DNA of 64,000 bases from Bradyrhizobium sp. 190 (GCF_023073415.1 NZ_JADPJL010000014.1:1-64000), one strand, 5' to 3'; positions 1 to 9,271 are shown, numbered from the stretch's first letter. Made by a program: numbers and translations. Notes: a model not told the origin generated them from the letters alone.

Positions 1-90
1 CGCACCAAACCCGGCCCCATCACCATCAGGCATGGCCTCCAATACTTCTTGGGCGTCGCCTCCGCGTGGGAAACCCTCAAAGATGTGTGA
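1..90 (+). CDS. C-terminal end of an unidentified protein (cut by window start)
   Basis: Frame 1 is open from the first base to a TGA at 88-90 and encodes 29 residues ending in ASAWETLKDV. Codon use is GC-rich like the neighbours, so this is probably the tail of a real gene that begins left of the window. No family can be assigned from so short a piece. It is followed by 127 bp of intergenic DNA that carries a palindromic operator, so it is probably not in the operon that starts at 218. Confidence 0.5.
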   Translation, partial: RTKPGPITIRHGLQYFLGVASAWETLKDV

Positions 91-163
91 ATCAGCTAGT
101 GCGTTCGCAGGGACGACCCTTTGATTTAGGCTGCCGTGACCGTGGGCTCCAGCCACTTCCTTG

Positions 164-189
164 CAAAAGCTTGAAGTTTAAAATATATG
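164..189. promoter_or_regulatory. MarR-type operator site 1 (weak), upstream of the SDR/enoyl-CoA hydratase operon
   Basis: The core CTTGAAGTTTAAAAT matches the palindrome repeated at five other promoters of this island, centred between 176 and 177, but the outer half-sites are weaker. It overlaps a plausible promoter with a TTGCAA -35 at 161-166, a 17 bp spacer and TATATG at 184-189. That layout fits repression by a bound regulator. The gene at 218 begins 29 bp downstream. Confidence 0.5.
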
Positions 190-217
190 CTGAACCCTCA
201 TCCAGGAGGCTTGACCG

Positions 218-979
218 ATGTCCTCATTGTCGCGTTCCTCCCATGCGCTCGTCACCGGCGGCGGGCGGGGCATAGGACTAGCGATATCGGCGGCGCTGTC
301 GAAGGCGGGCGCGACGGTAACGGTGCTCGGCCGCAACCGCGCGACGTTGGATGAAGCCGTTACCTCCGGCGCGGCGCAGTTCGCAGCCGTAGCCGACGTC
401 GCCGATCAGGCGTCGGTCAAATCGGCCGTTGCGGAAGCTGCCGCGCGGCAGCCGATCGACATCCTCATTGCCAACGCGGGCGCGGCGGAATCCGCGCCGT
501 TCGGCCGCTCCGATGCGGCGTTGTTCCAGCGGATGATGGACGTCAATTTCATGGGCGTGGTCCACGCCACGCAGGCCGTATTGCCTGGAATGGTCGAGCG
601 CCGTCACGGGCGGATCATTGCCGTCGCGTCCACCGCCGGTTTGAAAGGCTACGCCTATGTCTCGGCCTACAGCGCGGCGAAGCATGCCGTGATCGGCCTC
701 GTTCGTTCGCTGGCGCTGGAGACGGCGAAGAGCGGCGTCACCGTCAACGCCGTCTGCCCCGGCTTCACCGAAACCGATCTGCTGGAAGGCTCGATCGACA
801 ACATCATCAAGAAGACCGGCCGCAGCCGCGAGCAGGCCATCGCGGAACTGTCAAAACACAATCCGCAGGGACGCCTCGTGGCGCCATCGGAGGTAGCCGA
901 CGCCGTGCTGTGGCTGTGCGGCGAGGGCGCCGGCGCGATCACTGGACAGGCCATTGCGGTGGCGGGCGGCGAAGTCTGA
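218..979 (+). CDS. SDR-family 3-hydroxyacyl-CoA dehydrogenase-like oxidoreductase
   Basis: A 253-residue short-chain dehydrogenase, the usual length for the family. The nucleotide-binding motif TGGGRGIG lies near residue 14, NAGA near residue 88, the catalytic Ser in STAGLKGY and the YSAAK motif near residue 155, and the C-terminus ends in ITGQAIAVAGGEV. An AGGAGG at 204-209 lies 8 bp before the ATG, which fixes the start. It is followed at 42 bp by an enoyl-CoA hydratase, so the pair looks like a beta-oxidation operon. In this anthranilate island it probably oxidizes a hydroxyacyl-CoA or reduces the ring ketone of the dearomatized CoA ester. The exact substrate is inference. Confidence 0.9.
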   Translation: MSSLSRSSHALVTGGGRGIGLAISAALSKAGATVTVLGRNRATLDEAVTSGAAQFAAVADVADQASVKSAVAEAAARQPIDILIANAGAAESAPFGRSDAALFQRMMDVNFMGVVHATQAVLPGMVERRHGRIIAVASTAGLKGYAYVSAYSAAKHAVIGLVRSLALETAKSGVTVNAVCPGFTETDLLEGSIDNIIKKTGRSREQAIAELSKHNPQGRLVAPSEVADAVLWLCGEGAGAITGQAIAVAGGEV

Positions 980-1020
980 TCGGCCGTCATATCGATAACG
1001 ATTAAATTCAGGGAGATCCC

Positions 1021-1857
1021 ATGAGCAAGCCTGCCAATCCAGTCACGCTGCCGCTGGCTGACTATTCACCGAAGCATTTCCTGCTGGCCGTGGTCGATCG
1101 CGTCGCCACGGTGACGCTCAATCGTCCCGAGCGCAAGAATCCGCTGACCTTCGAAAGCTATCGCGAACTCACCGATTTCTTCCGCGCCTGCGCAATGGAT
1201 GACGAGGTCAAGACCATCGTCGTGTCAGGTGCGGGCGGCAATTTCTCGTCGGGTGGCGACGTGTTCGAGATCATCGGTCCCCTGATACAGATGGACACCA
1301 AGGGGCTGACCGCCTTTACCCGGATGACCGGTGATCTCGTGAAGGCAATGCGGGCCTGCCCGCAGCCGATCGTGGCTGCCGTCGAGGGCATCTGCGCCGG
1401 GGCCGGCGCGATCGTCGCGATGGCCTCCGACCTGCGCCTGGCCGCCACCGGCGCCAAGGTCGCGTTCCTGTTCAACAAGGTCGGGCTCGCCGGCTGCGAC
1501 ATGGGCGCCTGCGCGATCCTGCCGCGCATCATCGGCCAGTCGCGGGCCTCCGAACTGCTCTACACCGGCCGCTTCATGACCGCGGAGGAGGGCGAGCGCT
1601 GGGGCTTCTTCAGCCGTATCGTCACCCCGGAGGCGGTGCTGCCGCAGGCGCAGCTTATGGCCAAGCAGATTTCCGAAGGCCCCACCTTCGCCAACACCAT
1701 GACCAAGCGTATGCTGGCGATGGAATGGGCGATGTCGGTGGAGGAGGCGATCGAGGCCGAAGCGGTAGCCCAGGCGCTCTGCATGACCACGGAAGATTTC
1801 GGCCGTGCGTTCGAGGCGTTTTCGAACAAGCGGACCCCGGTATTCGAGGGGAACTAG
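1021..1857 (+). CDS. Enoyl-CoA hydratase/isomerase family protein
   Basis: A 278-residue crotonase-fold protein, close to the family norm. The N-terminal [16 protein letters not shown] segment near residue 30 and the oxyanion-hole segments [12 protein letters not shown] (about residues 70-81) and [19 protein letters not shown] (about residues 122-140) are typical. A GGGAG lies just before the ATG. It is the second gene of the operon that starts at 218, which is preceded by operator site 1. It probably hydrates, isomerizes or hydrolytically opens the non-aromatic ring CoA ester formed from 2-aminobenzoyl-CoA. That step is inferred from context, since the crotonase fold alone does not give the reaction. 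Confidence 0.88.
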   Translation: MSKPANPVTLPLADYSPKHFLLAVVDRVATVTLNRPERKNPLTFESYRELTDFFRACAMDDEVKTIVVSGAGGNFSSGGDVFEIIGPLIQMDTKGLTAFTRMTGDLVKAMRACPQPIVAAVEGICAGAGAIVAMASDLRLAATGAKVAFLFNKVGLAGCDMGACAILPRIIGQSRASELLYTGRFMTAEEGERWGFFSRIVTPEAVLPQAQLMAKQISEGPTFANTMTKRMLAMEWAMSVEEAIEAEAVAQALCMTTEDFGRAFEAFSNKRTPVFEGN

Positions 1858-1864
1858 CGGGATC

Positions 1865-1951
1865 GTAGCCCGGGTGAAGCGAAGCGAAACCCGGGACCGC
1901 CGCCCGAATGTCGCGGGAATCCCGGATTGCGCTTCGCTCCATCCGGGCTAC
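1865..1951. repeat. Interspersed palindromic repeat (gtagcccgg family)
   Basis: A bipartite inverted repeat begins gtagcccgggtgaagcgaag and ends in the complementary cgcttcgctccatccgggctac. A second copy lies at 5726-5811. Elements of this kind are scattered in intergenic DNA of Bradyrhizobium-like genomes. They can form long hairpins and may act as weak terminators between the upstream operon and the gene at 2033. Confidence 0.75.
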
Positions 1952-1971
1952 CCACCAGCCCCCTTGCCGGA

Positions 1972-1997
1972 AAATTATTTTAGGCTTAAAGTAATTT
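1972..1997. promoter_or_regulatory. MarR-type operator site 2, at the aminobenzoyl-CoA monooxygenase promoter
   Basis: A 26 bp, nearly perfect palindrome with core TTTTAGGCTTAAA and AAATTA/TAATTT arms, centred between 1984 and 1985. It overlaps a likely promoter with TTGCCG at 1964-1969, a 17 bp spacer and TAAAGT at 1987-1992. Occupation would therefore block transcription of the gene at 2033. It is the cleanest copy of the six sites. Confidence 0.75.
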
Positions 1998-2032
1998 CGA
2001 ACTAGCCCGACGGCCTGTTTCGGAGGCGGCAG

Positions 2033-4381
2033 ATGAAGATCGCGATTATCGGCGGCGGACCGGCCGGTCTCTACGCCGCGATCCTCTTGAAGAAACAGCG
2101 GCCCCAGGCCGAGATCACGGTCTATGAGCGCAACCGCACCGACGACACGTTCGGTTTCGGCGTGGTATTTTCAGATGCGACGCTGGACAATTTCGAGAAA
2201 TACGATCCGCCAAGCTATCGCCGCATCACGCAAGAGTTCGCCTATTGGGACGACATCGCCGTGCATTTCCGCGGCACCGTGCACCGCGTTGGTGGCAACG
2301 GTTTTTGCGGCTGCTCGCGCCGGACGCTGCTATTGATCCTGCAAGAGCGGGCCCGCGAACTCGGCGTGACGCTGCTGTTCGAGACCGATATCGACGACGA
2401 GCGGCGTTTCGCCGATGCCGATTTGATCGTGCTCGCCGACGGCATCAATAGCCGCTTCCGCGACAAGCACGTCGAGCACTTCCAGCCGCAGGTCGACCTG
2501 CGCTCCAACAAGTTCGCGTGGATGGGCTCAACCAAGCCGCTCGACGCCTTTACCTTCATCTTCCAGGAGACGGAGTGGGGTCCGTTCATCGCCCATGCCT
2601 ATCAGTATGAGGCAGGACGCTCGACCTGGATCTTCGAGACGGATGCGGAAACCTTCCAGCGTGCGGGTCTGGAAGGGTTGAGCGAACAGCAATCCGCCGA
2701 TCGGATGGCGGAGATTTTCGGCTGGTTCCTCGACGGCCATCCGCTGCTGATCAACCGCTCGATGTGGCGCAATTTCCCGATGATCCGCAGCCAGCGCTGG
2801 GTCAAGGACAATATGGTGCTGCTCGGCGATGCCAAGGCGACCGCGCATTTCTCGATCGGCTCCGGCACCAAGCTCGCGATGGAAGACGCGATTGCGCTGG
2901 CGGACGCCATGGCGCAGGCGCCGACGGTCGATGCCGCGTTGCATACCTACGAGCATGGCCGGCGCGAGGAGGTCGAGAAGACCCAGCACGCCGCCGACGT
3001 TTCACTGGTCTGGTTCGAGCATGTCGACCGCTTCTGGGATTTCGATCCGGTGCAATTCGCCTTCGGCGTCATGACCCGCGCCAAGGCGATTACCTACGAT
3101 AACCTTACGCTGCGCGCGCCGGAGTTCGTCCGCGAGGTCGACACGGCCTTTGCAAAGCAGGTCCGTTCAAAGGGCTTCGACGTCGATACCGACAAGCCGG
3201 TGGCGCCGATGTTCCAGCCGCTCAAGTTGCGGGAGATGGAAGTCAGAAACCGCGCGGTGGTGTCGCCGATGTGCATGTACTCCGCAAAGGAGGGTGTGCC
3301 CGGCGATTTCCATCTGGTGCATTACGGCTCGCGCGCGATCGGCGGCGCCGGGCTGATCTTCACGGAGATGACCTGCGTCGGCCGCGACGCCCGCATCACG
3401 CCCGGCTGTACCGGTCTGTGGAACGACGAGCAGCAGGCGGCCTGGACGCGGATCGTCGATTTCGTCCACGCCAATTCGGCGGCCAAGATCTGCCTGCAGC
3501 TTGGACATGCCGGCCGCAAGGGCGCGACCAAATTGATGTGGGAGGGCATGGACCGGCCGCTGGAGCAGGGCGGCTGGGACACGATCTCGGCGTCGCCACT
3601 GCCTTACTTCCCCGACAGCCAGGTACCGCGCGAAATGGATCGCGCCGCGATGGATCGCGTCAAGCAGGAGTTCGTCGCCGCGGTCTTGCGTGGCGAGGCC
3701 TGCGGCTTCGACATGCTGGAGCTGCACTGCGCTCATGGCTATCTGCTGGCGAGTTTCATCTCCCCGTTGACCAACACACGTACCGATGAATATGGCGGCA
3801 CGCTCGCCAACCGGCTGCGCTATCCGCTGGAAGTGTTCGAGGCGATGCGCGCGGCATGGCCGGCGCACAAGCCGATGTCGGTTCGAATCTCCGCCACCGA
3901 CTGGGCGGCGGGCGGCATCACCGGAGACGACGCGGTGGCGGTCGCACGCGCGTTCGGCGAAGCCGGTGTCGACCTGGTCGATGTTTCCACGGGCCAGACC
4001 GTGCGCGACGCGCAACCGATCTACGGCCGGATGTTCCAGACACCATTCTCCGATCAGGTCCGCAACGAGGCCCGGGTCGCGACCATGTGCGTCGGGAACA
4101 TCACCACCGCAGACCAGGTCAACACCATCCTTGCTGCCGGCCGCGCCGATCTCGTCGCGTTGGCCCGGCCGCACCTGGTCGATCCGTCGTTCACGATGCG
4201 GGCGGCGGCCTGGTATGGCGCCGATATCGCCTGTCCGCCGCAATATCTCACCGGCAAGGAACAAATCTTCCGCAACAGTGTGCGCGACCGGCAGGATTTC
4301 GAGGACCTCAAAATTAAGGGTAAGCCGAAAACCCGCGCCGAGCTGAAAGCCGAGGCGACAAAGCCGCTTGCAGCCGAATAG
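2033..4381 (+). CDS. 2-aminobenzoyl-CoA monooxygenase/reductase (salicylyl-CoA 5-hydroxylase type fusion)
   Basis: A 782-residue two-domain flavoprotein. Residues 1-380 form a class A flavin monooxygenase, with GGGPAG at 7-12 for FAD and a second FAD motif, [16 protein letters not shown], near 262-277. Residues 390-760 form an Old Yellow Enzyme-type reductase that starts near [15 protein letters not shown] and contains [13 protein letters not shown] near 562 and NTRTDEYGG. This fusion and length match the enzyme that hydroxylates and then reduces the ring of 2-aminobenzoyl-CoA in aerobic anthranilate degradation (known from Azoarcus evansii). Homologues are often labelled bifunctional salicylyl-CoA 5-hydroxylase/oxidoreductase. 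The anthranilate-CoA ligase homologue at 11681 and the kynureninase at 14718 favour the aminobenzoyl substrate. Operator site 2 lies 36 bp upstream. Confidence 0.88.
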   Translation: MKIAIIGGGPAGLYAAILLKKQRPQAEITVYERNRTDDTFGFGVVFSDATLDNFEKYDPPSYRRITQEFAYWDDIAVHFRGTVHRVGGNGFCGCSRRTLLLILQERARELGVTLLFETDIDDERRFADADLIVLADGINSRFRDKHVEHFQPQVDLRSNKFAWMGSTKPLDAFTFIFQETEWGPFIAHAYQYEAGRSTWIFETDAETFQRAGLEGLSEQQSADRMAEIFGWFLDGHPLLINRSMWRNFPMIRSQRWVKDNMVLLGDAKATAHFSIGSGTKLAMEDAIALADAMAQAPTVDAALHTYEHGRREEVEKTQHAADVSLVWFEHVDRFWDFDPVQFAFGVMTRAKAITYDNLTLRAPEFVREVDTAFAKQVRSKGFDVDTDKPVAPMFQPLKLREMEVRNRAVVSPMCMYSAKEGVPGDFHLVHYGSRAIGGAGLIFTEMTCVGRDARITPGCTGLWNDEQQAAWTRIVDFVHANSAAKICLQLGHAGRKGATKLMWEGMDRPLEQGGWDTISASPLPYFPDSQVPREMDRAAMDRVKQEFVAAVLRGEACGFDMLELHCAHGYLLASFISPLTNTRTDEYGGTLANRLRYPLEVFEAMRAAWPAHKPMSVRISATDWAAGGITGDDAVAVARAFGEAGVDLVDVSTGQTVRDAQPIYGRMFQTPFSDQVRNEARVATMCVGNITTADQVNTILAAGRADLVALARPHLVDPSFTMRAAAWYGADIACPPQYLTGKEQIFRNSVRDRQDFEDLKIKGKPKTRAELKAEATKPLAAE

Positions 4382-4410
4382 GCCGGATGGCAGGCTTGCT
4401 CTATCCTTCC

Positions 4411-4436
4411 CTCTCCCCGCAAGCGGGGCGAGGTTG
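4411..4436. repeat. Short hairpin repeat (ctccccgcaagcggggcgag)
   Basis: CCCCGC at 4415-4420 pairs with GCGGGG at 4423-4428 across a 2 bp loop, flanked by pyrimidine/purine-complementary arms. A related hairpin lies at 53312-53347. It sits in the 78 bp gap between two co-directional flavoprotein genes and could attenuate read-through, but it lacks a T tract. Confidence 0.5.
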
Positions 4437-4459
4437 AGGAAGAGAGTGGAGTAGAGCGC

Positions 4460-5710
4460 ATGAAAGCAATCATCGTCGGGGGCGGCATCGGAGGCCTTAC
4501 CACTGCGCTGATGTTGCGCGCGCGTGGCATCGACTGCGAATTGTTCGAGCAGTCCGAAAGCATCCGCGAGCTTGGCGTCGGCATCAACACGCTGCCGCAT
4601 GCGATCAGAGAATTGACAGGTCTCGGTCTGCTGGACCGGCTCGATGCTGCCGCCGTTCGCACCGACCAATTATATTATCTCAACCGCCACGGTCAGGAAG
4701 TCTGGAGCGAGCCGCGCGGGCTCGAGGCCGGACACGACGTGCCGCAATTCTCGGTTCATCGCGGCCGTCTGCAAAGCGTGATCCATCGCGCCGTCGAGGA
4801 ACGGATCGGTAATGAGGCGATCCACACCGGCTGCCGTCTCGGCGCGTTCGCGCAGCACGAGGGCGGCGTGGTCGCGCATTTCTTCGACCGCACTGGTGCC
4901 CATGTAAAAACCGCGCGCGGCGATATTCTGATCGGCGCCGACGGCATTCACTCGCGCGTGCGCGAGATGCTATTCCCGGATGAGGGGCCGCCGTGCTGGA
5001 ACGGACATATGCTGTGGCGCGGCGCGCGCGACTGGCCGGCGTTCCTGACGGGCAGCTCGATGATCGTGGCCGGCGGGCTGAACGCCAAGGTCGTGATTTA
5101 TCCGATCGCGGAAGGATCGAGCCCGGCGAGCCGGCTGACCAACTGGGCGGTCATGGTGAAGATCGGCGACGGCAATTCGCAGCCGCCGCGCCGCGAAGAC
5201 TGGTCGCGGCCCGGCAAGCGCGAGGAGCTGATGCCGCATGTCGAGCGATTCAAGGTGCCGTATGTCGACGTGCGCAGCCTGATCTCGGCGACGCCGGAAT
5301 TCTACGAGTATCCGTGCTGCGACCGCGATCCCCTGCCGCACTGGACCTGGGGCCGGGTCACGCTGCTCGGCGACGCCGCGCATCCGATGTATCCGGTCGG
5401 TTCCAACGGCGCCTCGCAGGCGATTCTCGATGCCCGCGCGCTGGCCGACGAACTGGCGCGAGCTGAGCATCCGCGCCAGGCGCTGGTGGCCTATGAGCAG
5501 AAGCGGCTGCCGATGACGGCGGAGATCGTGCGCGCGAACCGCCGTGGCGGCCCCGAGGGGGTGATCGACGCGGTCGAGCAACTGGCGCCGGATGGCTTTA
5601 CCGATATCGAAAAGGTGCTGAGCCACGCCCAGCGCGAGGCGATCGTGCGCGGCTATGCCTCCAAGGCCGGCTTTGCGGCACCGCCGCTGGGATTGGCGGC
5701 GGTGCGGTAA
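4460..5710 (+). CDS. FAD-dependent aromatic-ring monooxygenase (3-hydroxybenzoate 6-hydroxylase/PhzS-like)
   Basis: A 416-residue single-domain class A flavin monooxygenase. GGGIGG at residues 7-12 binds the ADP moiety of FAD, GADGIHSRVRE near 160 is the middle DG motif, and LLGDAAHPMYPVGSNG near 303 is the second FAD motif. Length and motif order are those of salicylate/3-hydroxybenzoate hydroxylases and the PhzS group. It lies 78 bp behind the aminobenzoyl-CoA monooxygenase on the same strand and has no operator of its own, so it probably belongs to that transcript. A free aromatic acid or hydroxylated anthranilate is a reasonable substrate, but it cannot be named from sequence. Confidence 0.85.
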   Translation: MKAIIVGGGIGGLTTALMLRARGIDCELFEQSESIRELGVGINTLPHAIRELTGLGLLDRLDAAAVRTDQLYYLNRHGQEVWSEPRGLEAGHDVPQFSVHRGRLQSVIHRAVEERIGNEAIHTGCRLGAFAQHEGGVVAHFFDRTGAHVKTARGDILIGADGIHSRVREMLFPDEGPPCWNGHMLWRGARDWPAFLTGSSMIVAGGLNAKVVIYPIAEGSSPASRLTNWAVMVKIGDGNSQPPRREDWSRPGKREELMPHVERFKVPYVDVRSLISATPEFYEYPCCDRDPLPHWTWGRVTLLGDAAHPMYPVGSNGASQAILDARALADELARAEHPRQALVAYEQKRLPMTAEIVRANRRGGPEGVIDAVEQLAPDGFTDIEKVLSHAQREAIVRGYASKAGFAAPPLGLAAVR

Positions 5711-5725
5711 AGGTCCCGTAGTCCC

Positions 5726-5811
5726 GTAGCCCGGATGGAGCGAAGCGCAATCCGGGATTCTCGCAAGATCAGGCAGCGGCCCCGGATTTCGCTGCGCTAC
5801 ATCCGGGCTAC
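5726..5811. repeat. Interspersed palindromic repeat (gtagcccgg family), second copy
   Basis: The copy begins gtagcccggatggagcgaag and ends gctgcgctacatccgggctac, so its arms are complementary over about 20 bp with partial inner symmetry. It lies between convergent genes (stops at 5710 and 5832) and may act as a bidirectional terminator. It is related to the element at 1865-1951. Confidence 0.75.
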
Positions 5812-5831
5812 GGGCGCCTACGAAGAACGCC

Positions 5832-6287
5832 TCACGCCCCCGGGGGCGGTGGCAGGAAGTGGATGTTGTGCTCGGCGGCCAGCGCCACCACCGCGTCCGG
5901 CGTCTGCTCCTTCATGTTGTGGATCACCCAGAACAGGTCGTAGAGCCGCCGCGTCGGCGACACCCAGAACAGCGTCTTCGCGGTGCGGCCGGACTTGTTG
6001 AAGATGCCGTGCGGCTTGCCCATCGGCAGCCGCACCAGATCGCCCGGTGTGGCCTGCGTCTCGGTGCCGTCGAGGAAGAAGTCGAGTTGACCTTCCAGGA
6101 TGTAGAGATACTCGTCCTGGTCGGGATGAATGTGCGGCGGCACGAAGGTCTCCGGCGGAAACGTCGCATGCCATGAGAAGGAATGCTCGGTGACGTGCTT
6201 CGGCACATAGGTCTGGCCGAGGATGCTCCAGGAAATTCCCTGGATGCCTTCATTGGCGCGGGTGATGCCGGCGATTTCGGTCTTCAT
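5832..6287 (-). CDS. Cupin-domain protein (quercetinase/gentisate-dioxygenase-like fold), paralogue 1
   Basis: A 151-residue single-domain cupin. The first cupin motif is visible as PPHIHPDQDEYLYILEG, with His, His and Glu as metal ligands, and the second as PMGKPHGIFN. The ATG at 6285-6287, preceded by AAGGGA, is preferred over an in-frame TTG six codons upstream. It lies 21 bp behind the substrate-binding-protein gene and probably shares its promoter, which carries operator site 3. It is clearly paralogous to the cupin at 9480: both share WSILGQ/WNILGQ, the HP..DE motif, LFWVSP and a FLPP end. It may be a metal-dependent dioxygenase or isomerase, or a binding protein; the reaction is unknown. 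Confidence 0.82.
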   Translation of the reverse strand: MKTEIAGITRANEGIQGISWSILGQTYVPKHVTEHSFSWHATFPPETFVPPHIHPDQDEYLYILEGQLDFFLDGTETQATPGDLVRLPMGKPHGIFNKSGRTAKTLFWVSPTRRLYDLFWVIHNMKEQTPDAVVALAAEHNIHFLPPPPGA

Positions 6288-6308
6288 TGGCTGTTCCCTT
6301 CCCAAACA

Positions 6309-7484
6309 TTATTTCGCGGGCGAGCAATCCTTGGCGTAACGGTCGCCGTAGTTGGAAAACACCTTCTCGACGATCTCGGTCTGGAATTTTCCGTCCGCGC
6401 GTTTGGCGACCTTGGTCAGGTAGAAATTCTGGATCGGATAGCCGTTGACGTTGAACTTGAAGTCACCGCGCAGCGAGGTGAACTCGGCCTTCCTGAGCGC
6501 GGCCGACACCGCCTCCTTGTTCTTGAGATCGCCCTTCACCGCCTTCACCGCGCTGTCGATCAGCATGGCCGTATCATAGCCCTGCATGGCATAGGTGCCG
6601 GGCACGCTGTTGTAGGCAGCTTCATAGGCGGCGACGAATTTTTTGCTCTGCGGATTGTCCATGTTCGGCGCCCAGTTGGCGCCGCCGAACATGCCGACGG
6701 CGGCGTCCTGCTGCGCGGGCAGGGTGGATTCATCGACCGTGAATGCCGACAGCACCGGAATCTTGTCGGCGAGGCCGGCCTGCCGGTACTGCTTGACGAG
6801 GCCGACGCCCATGCCGCCCGGCATGAAGGTGAACAGCGCATCGACCTTGGAAGAGGAAATCTTGGTCAGCTCGACCTGGAAATCAAGCGTACCGAGCGGC
6901 GTGTAGCTTTCCTCAGCGATCTCGCCCTTGTAGTCGAGCTTGAATCCGGCCGCTGAATCCTTGCCGGCCTGATAGTTCGGCACCAGCACATACATGCGCT
7001 TGTAACCGCGGTCCTGCGCGACCTTGCCGAGGATCTCGTGAACCTGGTCGTTCTGGTAGGAGGTCACGTAGAAGAACGGGCTGCACTCCTTGCCGGCGTA
7101 GCTCGACGGCCCCGCGTTCGGGCTGATCAGGAACGTCTTGTTCTCGGTCACCGGCCGGTGAATGGCCTGCAGGATGTTGGAGAAGATCGGTCCGACCACG
7201 AAGTCGACTTTCTCGCGCTCGAGCAGGCCCTTGGCCTTGGTCACGGCGCCGTCGGGCTTGAGCTCGTCGTCGACGACGACGACCTCGACGTCCTTGCCGG
7301 CCATCTTGCCGCCGAGGTCCTTGATTCCAAGTTGCAGGCCGTCGCGCGATTGCTGGCCGAGCACTGCCGCAGGGCCGGACAAGGTCGTGATCACGCCGAT
7401 CTTGATTTTCTCCTGCGCTGCGGCCGGAGCTGCGGCAACACCCAGCAAGACGGCAAGTCCGGTCAGCTTCAACGACTGCTTCAT
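6309..7484 (-). CDS. Branched-chain-amino-acid-type ABC transporter substrate-binding protein
   Basis: A 391-residue periplasmic binding protein of the LivK/aromatic-acid class. It has a Sec signal peptide (residues 1 to about 23, ending APAAAQ), then KIKIGVITTLSGPAAVLGQ and a type I periplasmic-binding fold. The ATG at 7482-7484 has a strong GGAGGTAATC before it; longer in-frame starts upstream lack a ribosome site. No permease or ATPase lies beside it, so it is an orphan that would use a transporter encoded elsewhere. Its place in the island, behind operator site 3 and diverging from the MarR gene, suggests it binds tryptophan, kynurenine or anthranilate. That ligand is inference. Confidence 0.88.
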   Translation of the reverse strand: MKQSLKLTGLAVLLGVAAAPAAAQEKIKIGVITTLSGPAAVLGQQSRDGLQLGIKDLGGKMAGKDVEVVVVDDELKPDGAVTKAKGLLEREKVDFVVGPIFSNILQAIHRPVTENKTFLISPNAGPSSYAGKECSPFFYVTSYQNDQVHEILGKVAQDRGYKRMYVLVPNYQAGKDSAAGFKLDYKGEIAEESYTPLGTLDFQVELTKISSSKVDALFTFMPGGMGVGLVKQYRQAGLADKIPVLSAFTVDESTLPAQQDAAVGMFGGANWAPNMDNPQSKKFVAAYEAAYNSVPGTYAMQGYDTAMLIDSAVKAVKGDLKNKEAVSAALRKAEFTSLRGDFKFNVNGYPIQNFYLTKVAKRADGKFQTEIVEKVFSNYGDRYAKDCSPAK

Positions 7485-7601
7485 GATTACCTCCGTTCGG
7501 CCTTTGCAGCCGAAACCCACGCCACACCAAATGCTCTGGCTGCAGCTTATTCTGACCGTGACGGCGCCTGCAAGCACAACGCGTCCATGCAAGCCATGCG
7601 C

Positions 7602-7627
7602 CAATTACTTGAAACCTAAAGAAATCT
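7602..7627. promoter_or_regulatory. MarR-type operator site 3, between binding-protein gene and marR
   Basis: The core ACTTGAAACCTAAAG, centred between 7614 and 7615, matches the shared palindrome, with an AATTA arm on the left. It lies 118 bp before the minus-strand binding-protein gene and 68 bp before the plus-strand MarR gene. It could therefore control both and give autoregulation. The 210 bp gap holds nothing else recognizable. Confidence 0.65.
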
Positions 7628-7694
7628 GGGCAATGATCCGCAAGCTGCGCTCTGTTCGGATCACCGAACGCCCAAGCCGGACAAGATTTGCATC

Positions 7695-8189
7695 ATGATC
7701 CTCGATTCAGAGACCAAGGCCGTCGAACTCCCCGAACATCATGGCGACGAACTCAGGCTGTGGCTGCGCCTGCTGACCTGCACGACCCTGATCGAGGGTG
7801 AGGTGCGCAGCCGGTTGCGCGAGCGCTTTGACGTCACGCTGCCGCGGTTCGATCTGATGGCCCAGCTCGACAAGGTGCCGGAGGGCATGACGCTATCTGA
7901 CGTCTCCAAGCGGATGATGGTCTCGAACGGCAACGTCACCGGGCTGGTCGAGCGCCTCGTCGAATCCGGGCACCTCGACCGCCGCACGTCGGATGCCGAC
8001 CGCCGCGTGCAGGTGATCCGCCTGACCAAGGCAGGGCGGGCCGAATTCCGCAAGATGGCGGCGGAGCACGAATTGTGGATTGCCGATGTCTTCGGCGACT
8101 TGACGCCGAAGGACGTCCGCGAACTGATGCGCCTGCTGGCGAAGACCAAGGCGTCGGCGCAGAAGTCTGCGAAGGCGCGAGCGGGCTGA
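7695..8189 (+). CDS. MarR-family transcriptional regulator, likely repressor of the anthranilate regulon
   Basis: A 164-residue MarR protein with a winged helix-turn-helix at about residues 50-115. The recognition helix region is VSKRMMVSNGNVTGLVERL, followed by the wing RRTSDADRRVQVIRLT, and helices at both ends would form the dimer. MarR proteins of this sort, such as BadR and CouR of Rhodopseudomonas palustris, respond to aromatic acids or their CoA esters. It is the only MarR gene here, sits beside one copy of the palindrome found at six sites in the island, and is thus the best candidate to bind all of them. The ligand may be anthranilate or anthraniloyl-CoA (inference). Confidence 0.9.
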   Translation: MILDSETKAVELPEHHGDELRLWLRLLTCTTLIEGEVRSRLRERFDVTLPRFDLMAQLDKVPEGMTLSDVSKRMMVSNGNVTGLVERLVESGHLDRRTSDADRRVQVIRLTKAGRAEFRKMAAEHELWIADVFGDLTPKDVRELMRLLAKTKASAQKSAKARAG

Positions 8190-8213
8190 GGCGACGAAGC
8201 AACTGGCCGGGCG

Positions 8214-9233
8214 CTAGTTCATCCCGCGCAGGGTTGCCGACGGCGTCTCGCCGAACTTGGCGCGATAGGCGCTCGCCATCCGGCTGAGATGGGTAAATCC
8301 AAGCTCGAATGCGATATCGGTGATGCTGTCGCCAGGGGAGGCGGCGGCCAATCTGGCATTGAGATGCGCGAGCCGGATATCGCGCAGCATCTCCGAGATC
8401 GACATTCCGAAATGCCGCTGGAAGCCGAGCTGCAGCGCACGGATACCTGTGCCTGCTGCTTCCCCCAGTTGCACGAGATCGAGCGGCTCGTCCGCGTGCG
8501 CATAGAGGAATTCGCGCGCTCGCCGTAACGACTGCGGCAGCGCTTCGGCCCGGCCGCCAAATCGCTCGATCGCATCGCTGGCGCTGTGGCGCTGGCCGTG
8601 GAGCAAGGTACCCAACAGCGCCTCGCGCAGATTGGCTGCTGCGATCGGCGAAAGCGGCCGTCGCGGTCCGAGGCGTTCGGCGAGATCGACGAGCTCCAGA
8701 ATCCGCGACTGAAGCGCTCGGCCGCCTGTGGAGGAGAGATCGACCGCAGGTTCGAACTCGACCGCGCCCGCCGGCCGGCCCGATAGCGCCGCAGCCCGTT
8801 GCTCCAACAGGCGGCGGTCGACCAGCAGGATGAGCTGGGCGCAATCGCCCAGCCAGGTCATTCGTGTGGGAATCGTCGGCGACAATAGCGAAGCGCAGGC
8901 GCCGGGAACGGCTGCGATGTCGCGCGCCGCCGTTTGGATCCGCGCCGAACCGTGCACCGGAATCTGCAACAGGAAGAATCGCTCGAGACAGCCGGGGTCG
9001 ATCGATACCGACCCGCCATAGGCGACGTAGTTGACGGAGAATCCGCCAAAGACGGCGCTGTTATGCAGGGCGAAAAAGTCGGGTGATGTCCTGTGCTCAG
9101 GCGTAAGGCGATGCGGGCAGAATATCCGACCGACCGCATCGGCGGCAGCGTCGACACTGTCGGTCGAAACGCGGTTAAACGCCGCCAGCCGGGCGGCGGG
9201 ATCATGCTGGGGAATGCTGGTAGCTATCGCCAC
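8214..9233 (-). CDS. AraC-family transcriptional regulator (FeaR-like ligand-binding domain)
   Basis: A 339-residue regulator. The N-terminal 200 residues resemble the AraC-like ligand-binding domain of FeaR-type proteins. The C-terminal 100 residues carry two helix-turn-helix units, including FQRHFGMSISEMLRDIRL and FELGFTHLSRMASAYRAKFG, the classic AraC signature. The start is a GTG at 9231-9233 with only a weak GGGCC before it. Operator site 4 lies 13 bp upstream, between this gene and the divergent cupin, so the regulator is probably itself under MarR control. It may activate the cupin and flavin monooxygenase genes next door. Confidence 0.88.
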   Translation of the reverse strand: MAIATSIPQHDPAARLAAFNRVSTDSVDAAADAVGRIFCPHRLTPEHRTSPDFFALHNSAVFGGFSVNYVAYGGSVSIDPGCLERFFLLQIPVHGSARIQTAARDIAAVPGACASLLSPTIPTRMTWLGDCAQLILLVDRRLLEQRAAALSGRPAGAVEFEPAVDLSSTGGRALQSRILELVDLAERLGPRRPLSPIAAANLREALLGTLLHGQRHSASDAIERFGGRAEALPQSLRRAREFLYAHADEPLDLVQLGEAAGTGIRALQLGFQRHFGMSISEMLRDIRLAHLNARLAAASPGDSITDIAFELGFTHLSRMASAYRAKFGETPSATLRGMN

Positions 9234-9245
9234 GGCCCGGCCCTT

Positions 9246-9271
9246 GCATTATTTGAAGCCTATAATATCTG
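9246..9271. promoter_or_regulatory. MarR-type operator site 4, between araC-type gene and cupin 2
   Basis: The core ATTATTTGAAGCCTATAAT, centred between 9258 and 9259, matches the shared palindrome and contains an exact TATAAT at 9261-9266, in the direction of the cupin gene at 9480. No convincing -35 at the normal distance was seen. The remaining 9272-9479 stretch shows no other feature. Confidence 0.7.

Noticed and set aside
3167..4669. A 500-codon open frame antisense to the aminobenzoyl-CoA monooxygenase gene
   Set aside because: It crosses the C-terminal OYE domain gene and part of the next gene with no homology or start signal of its own.
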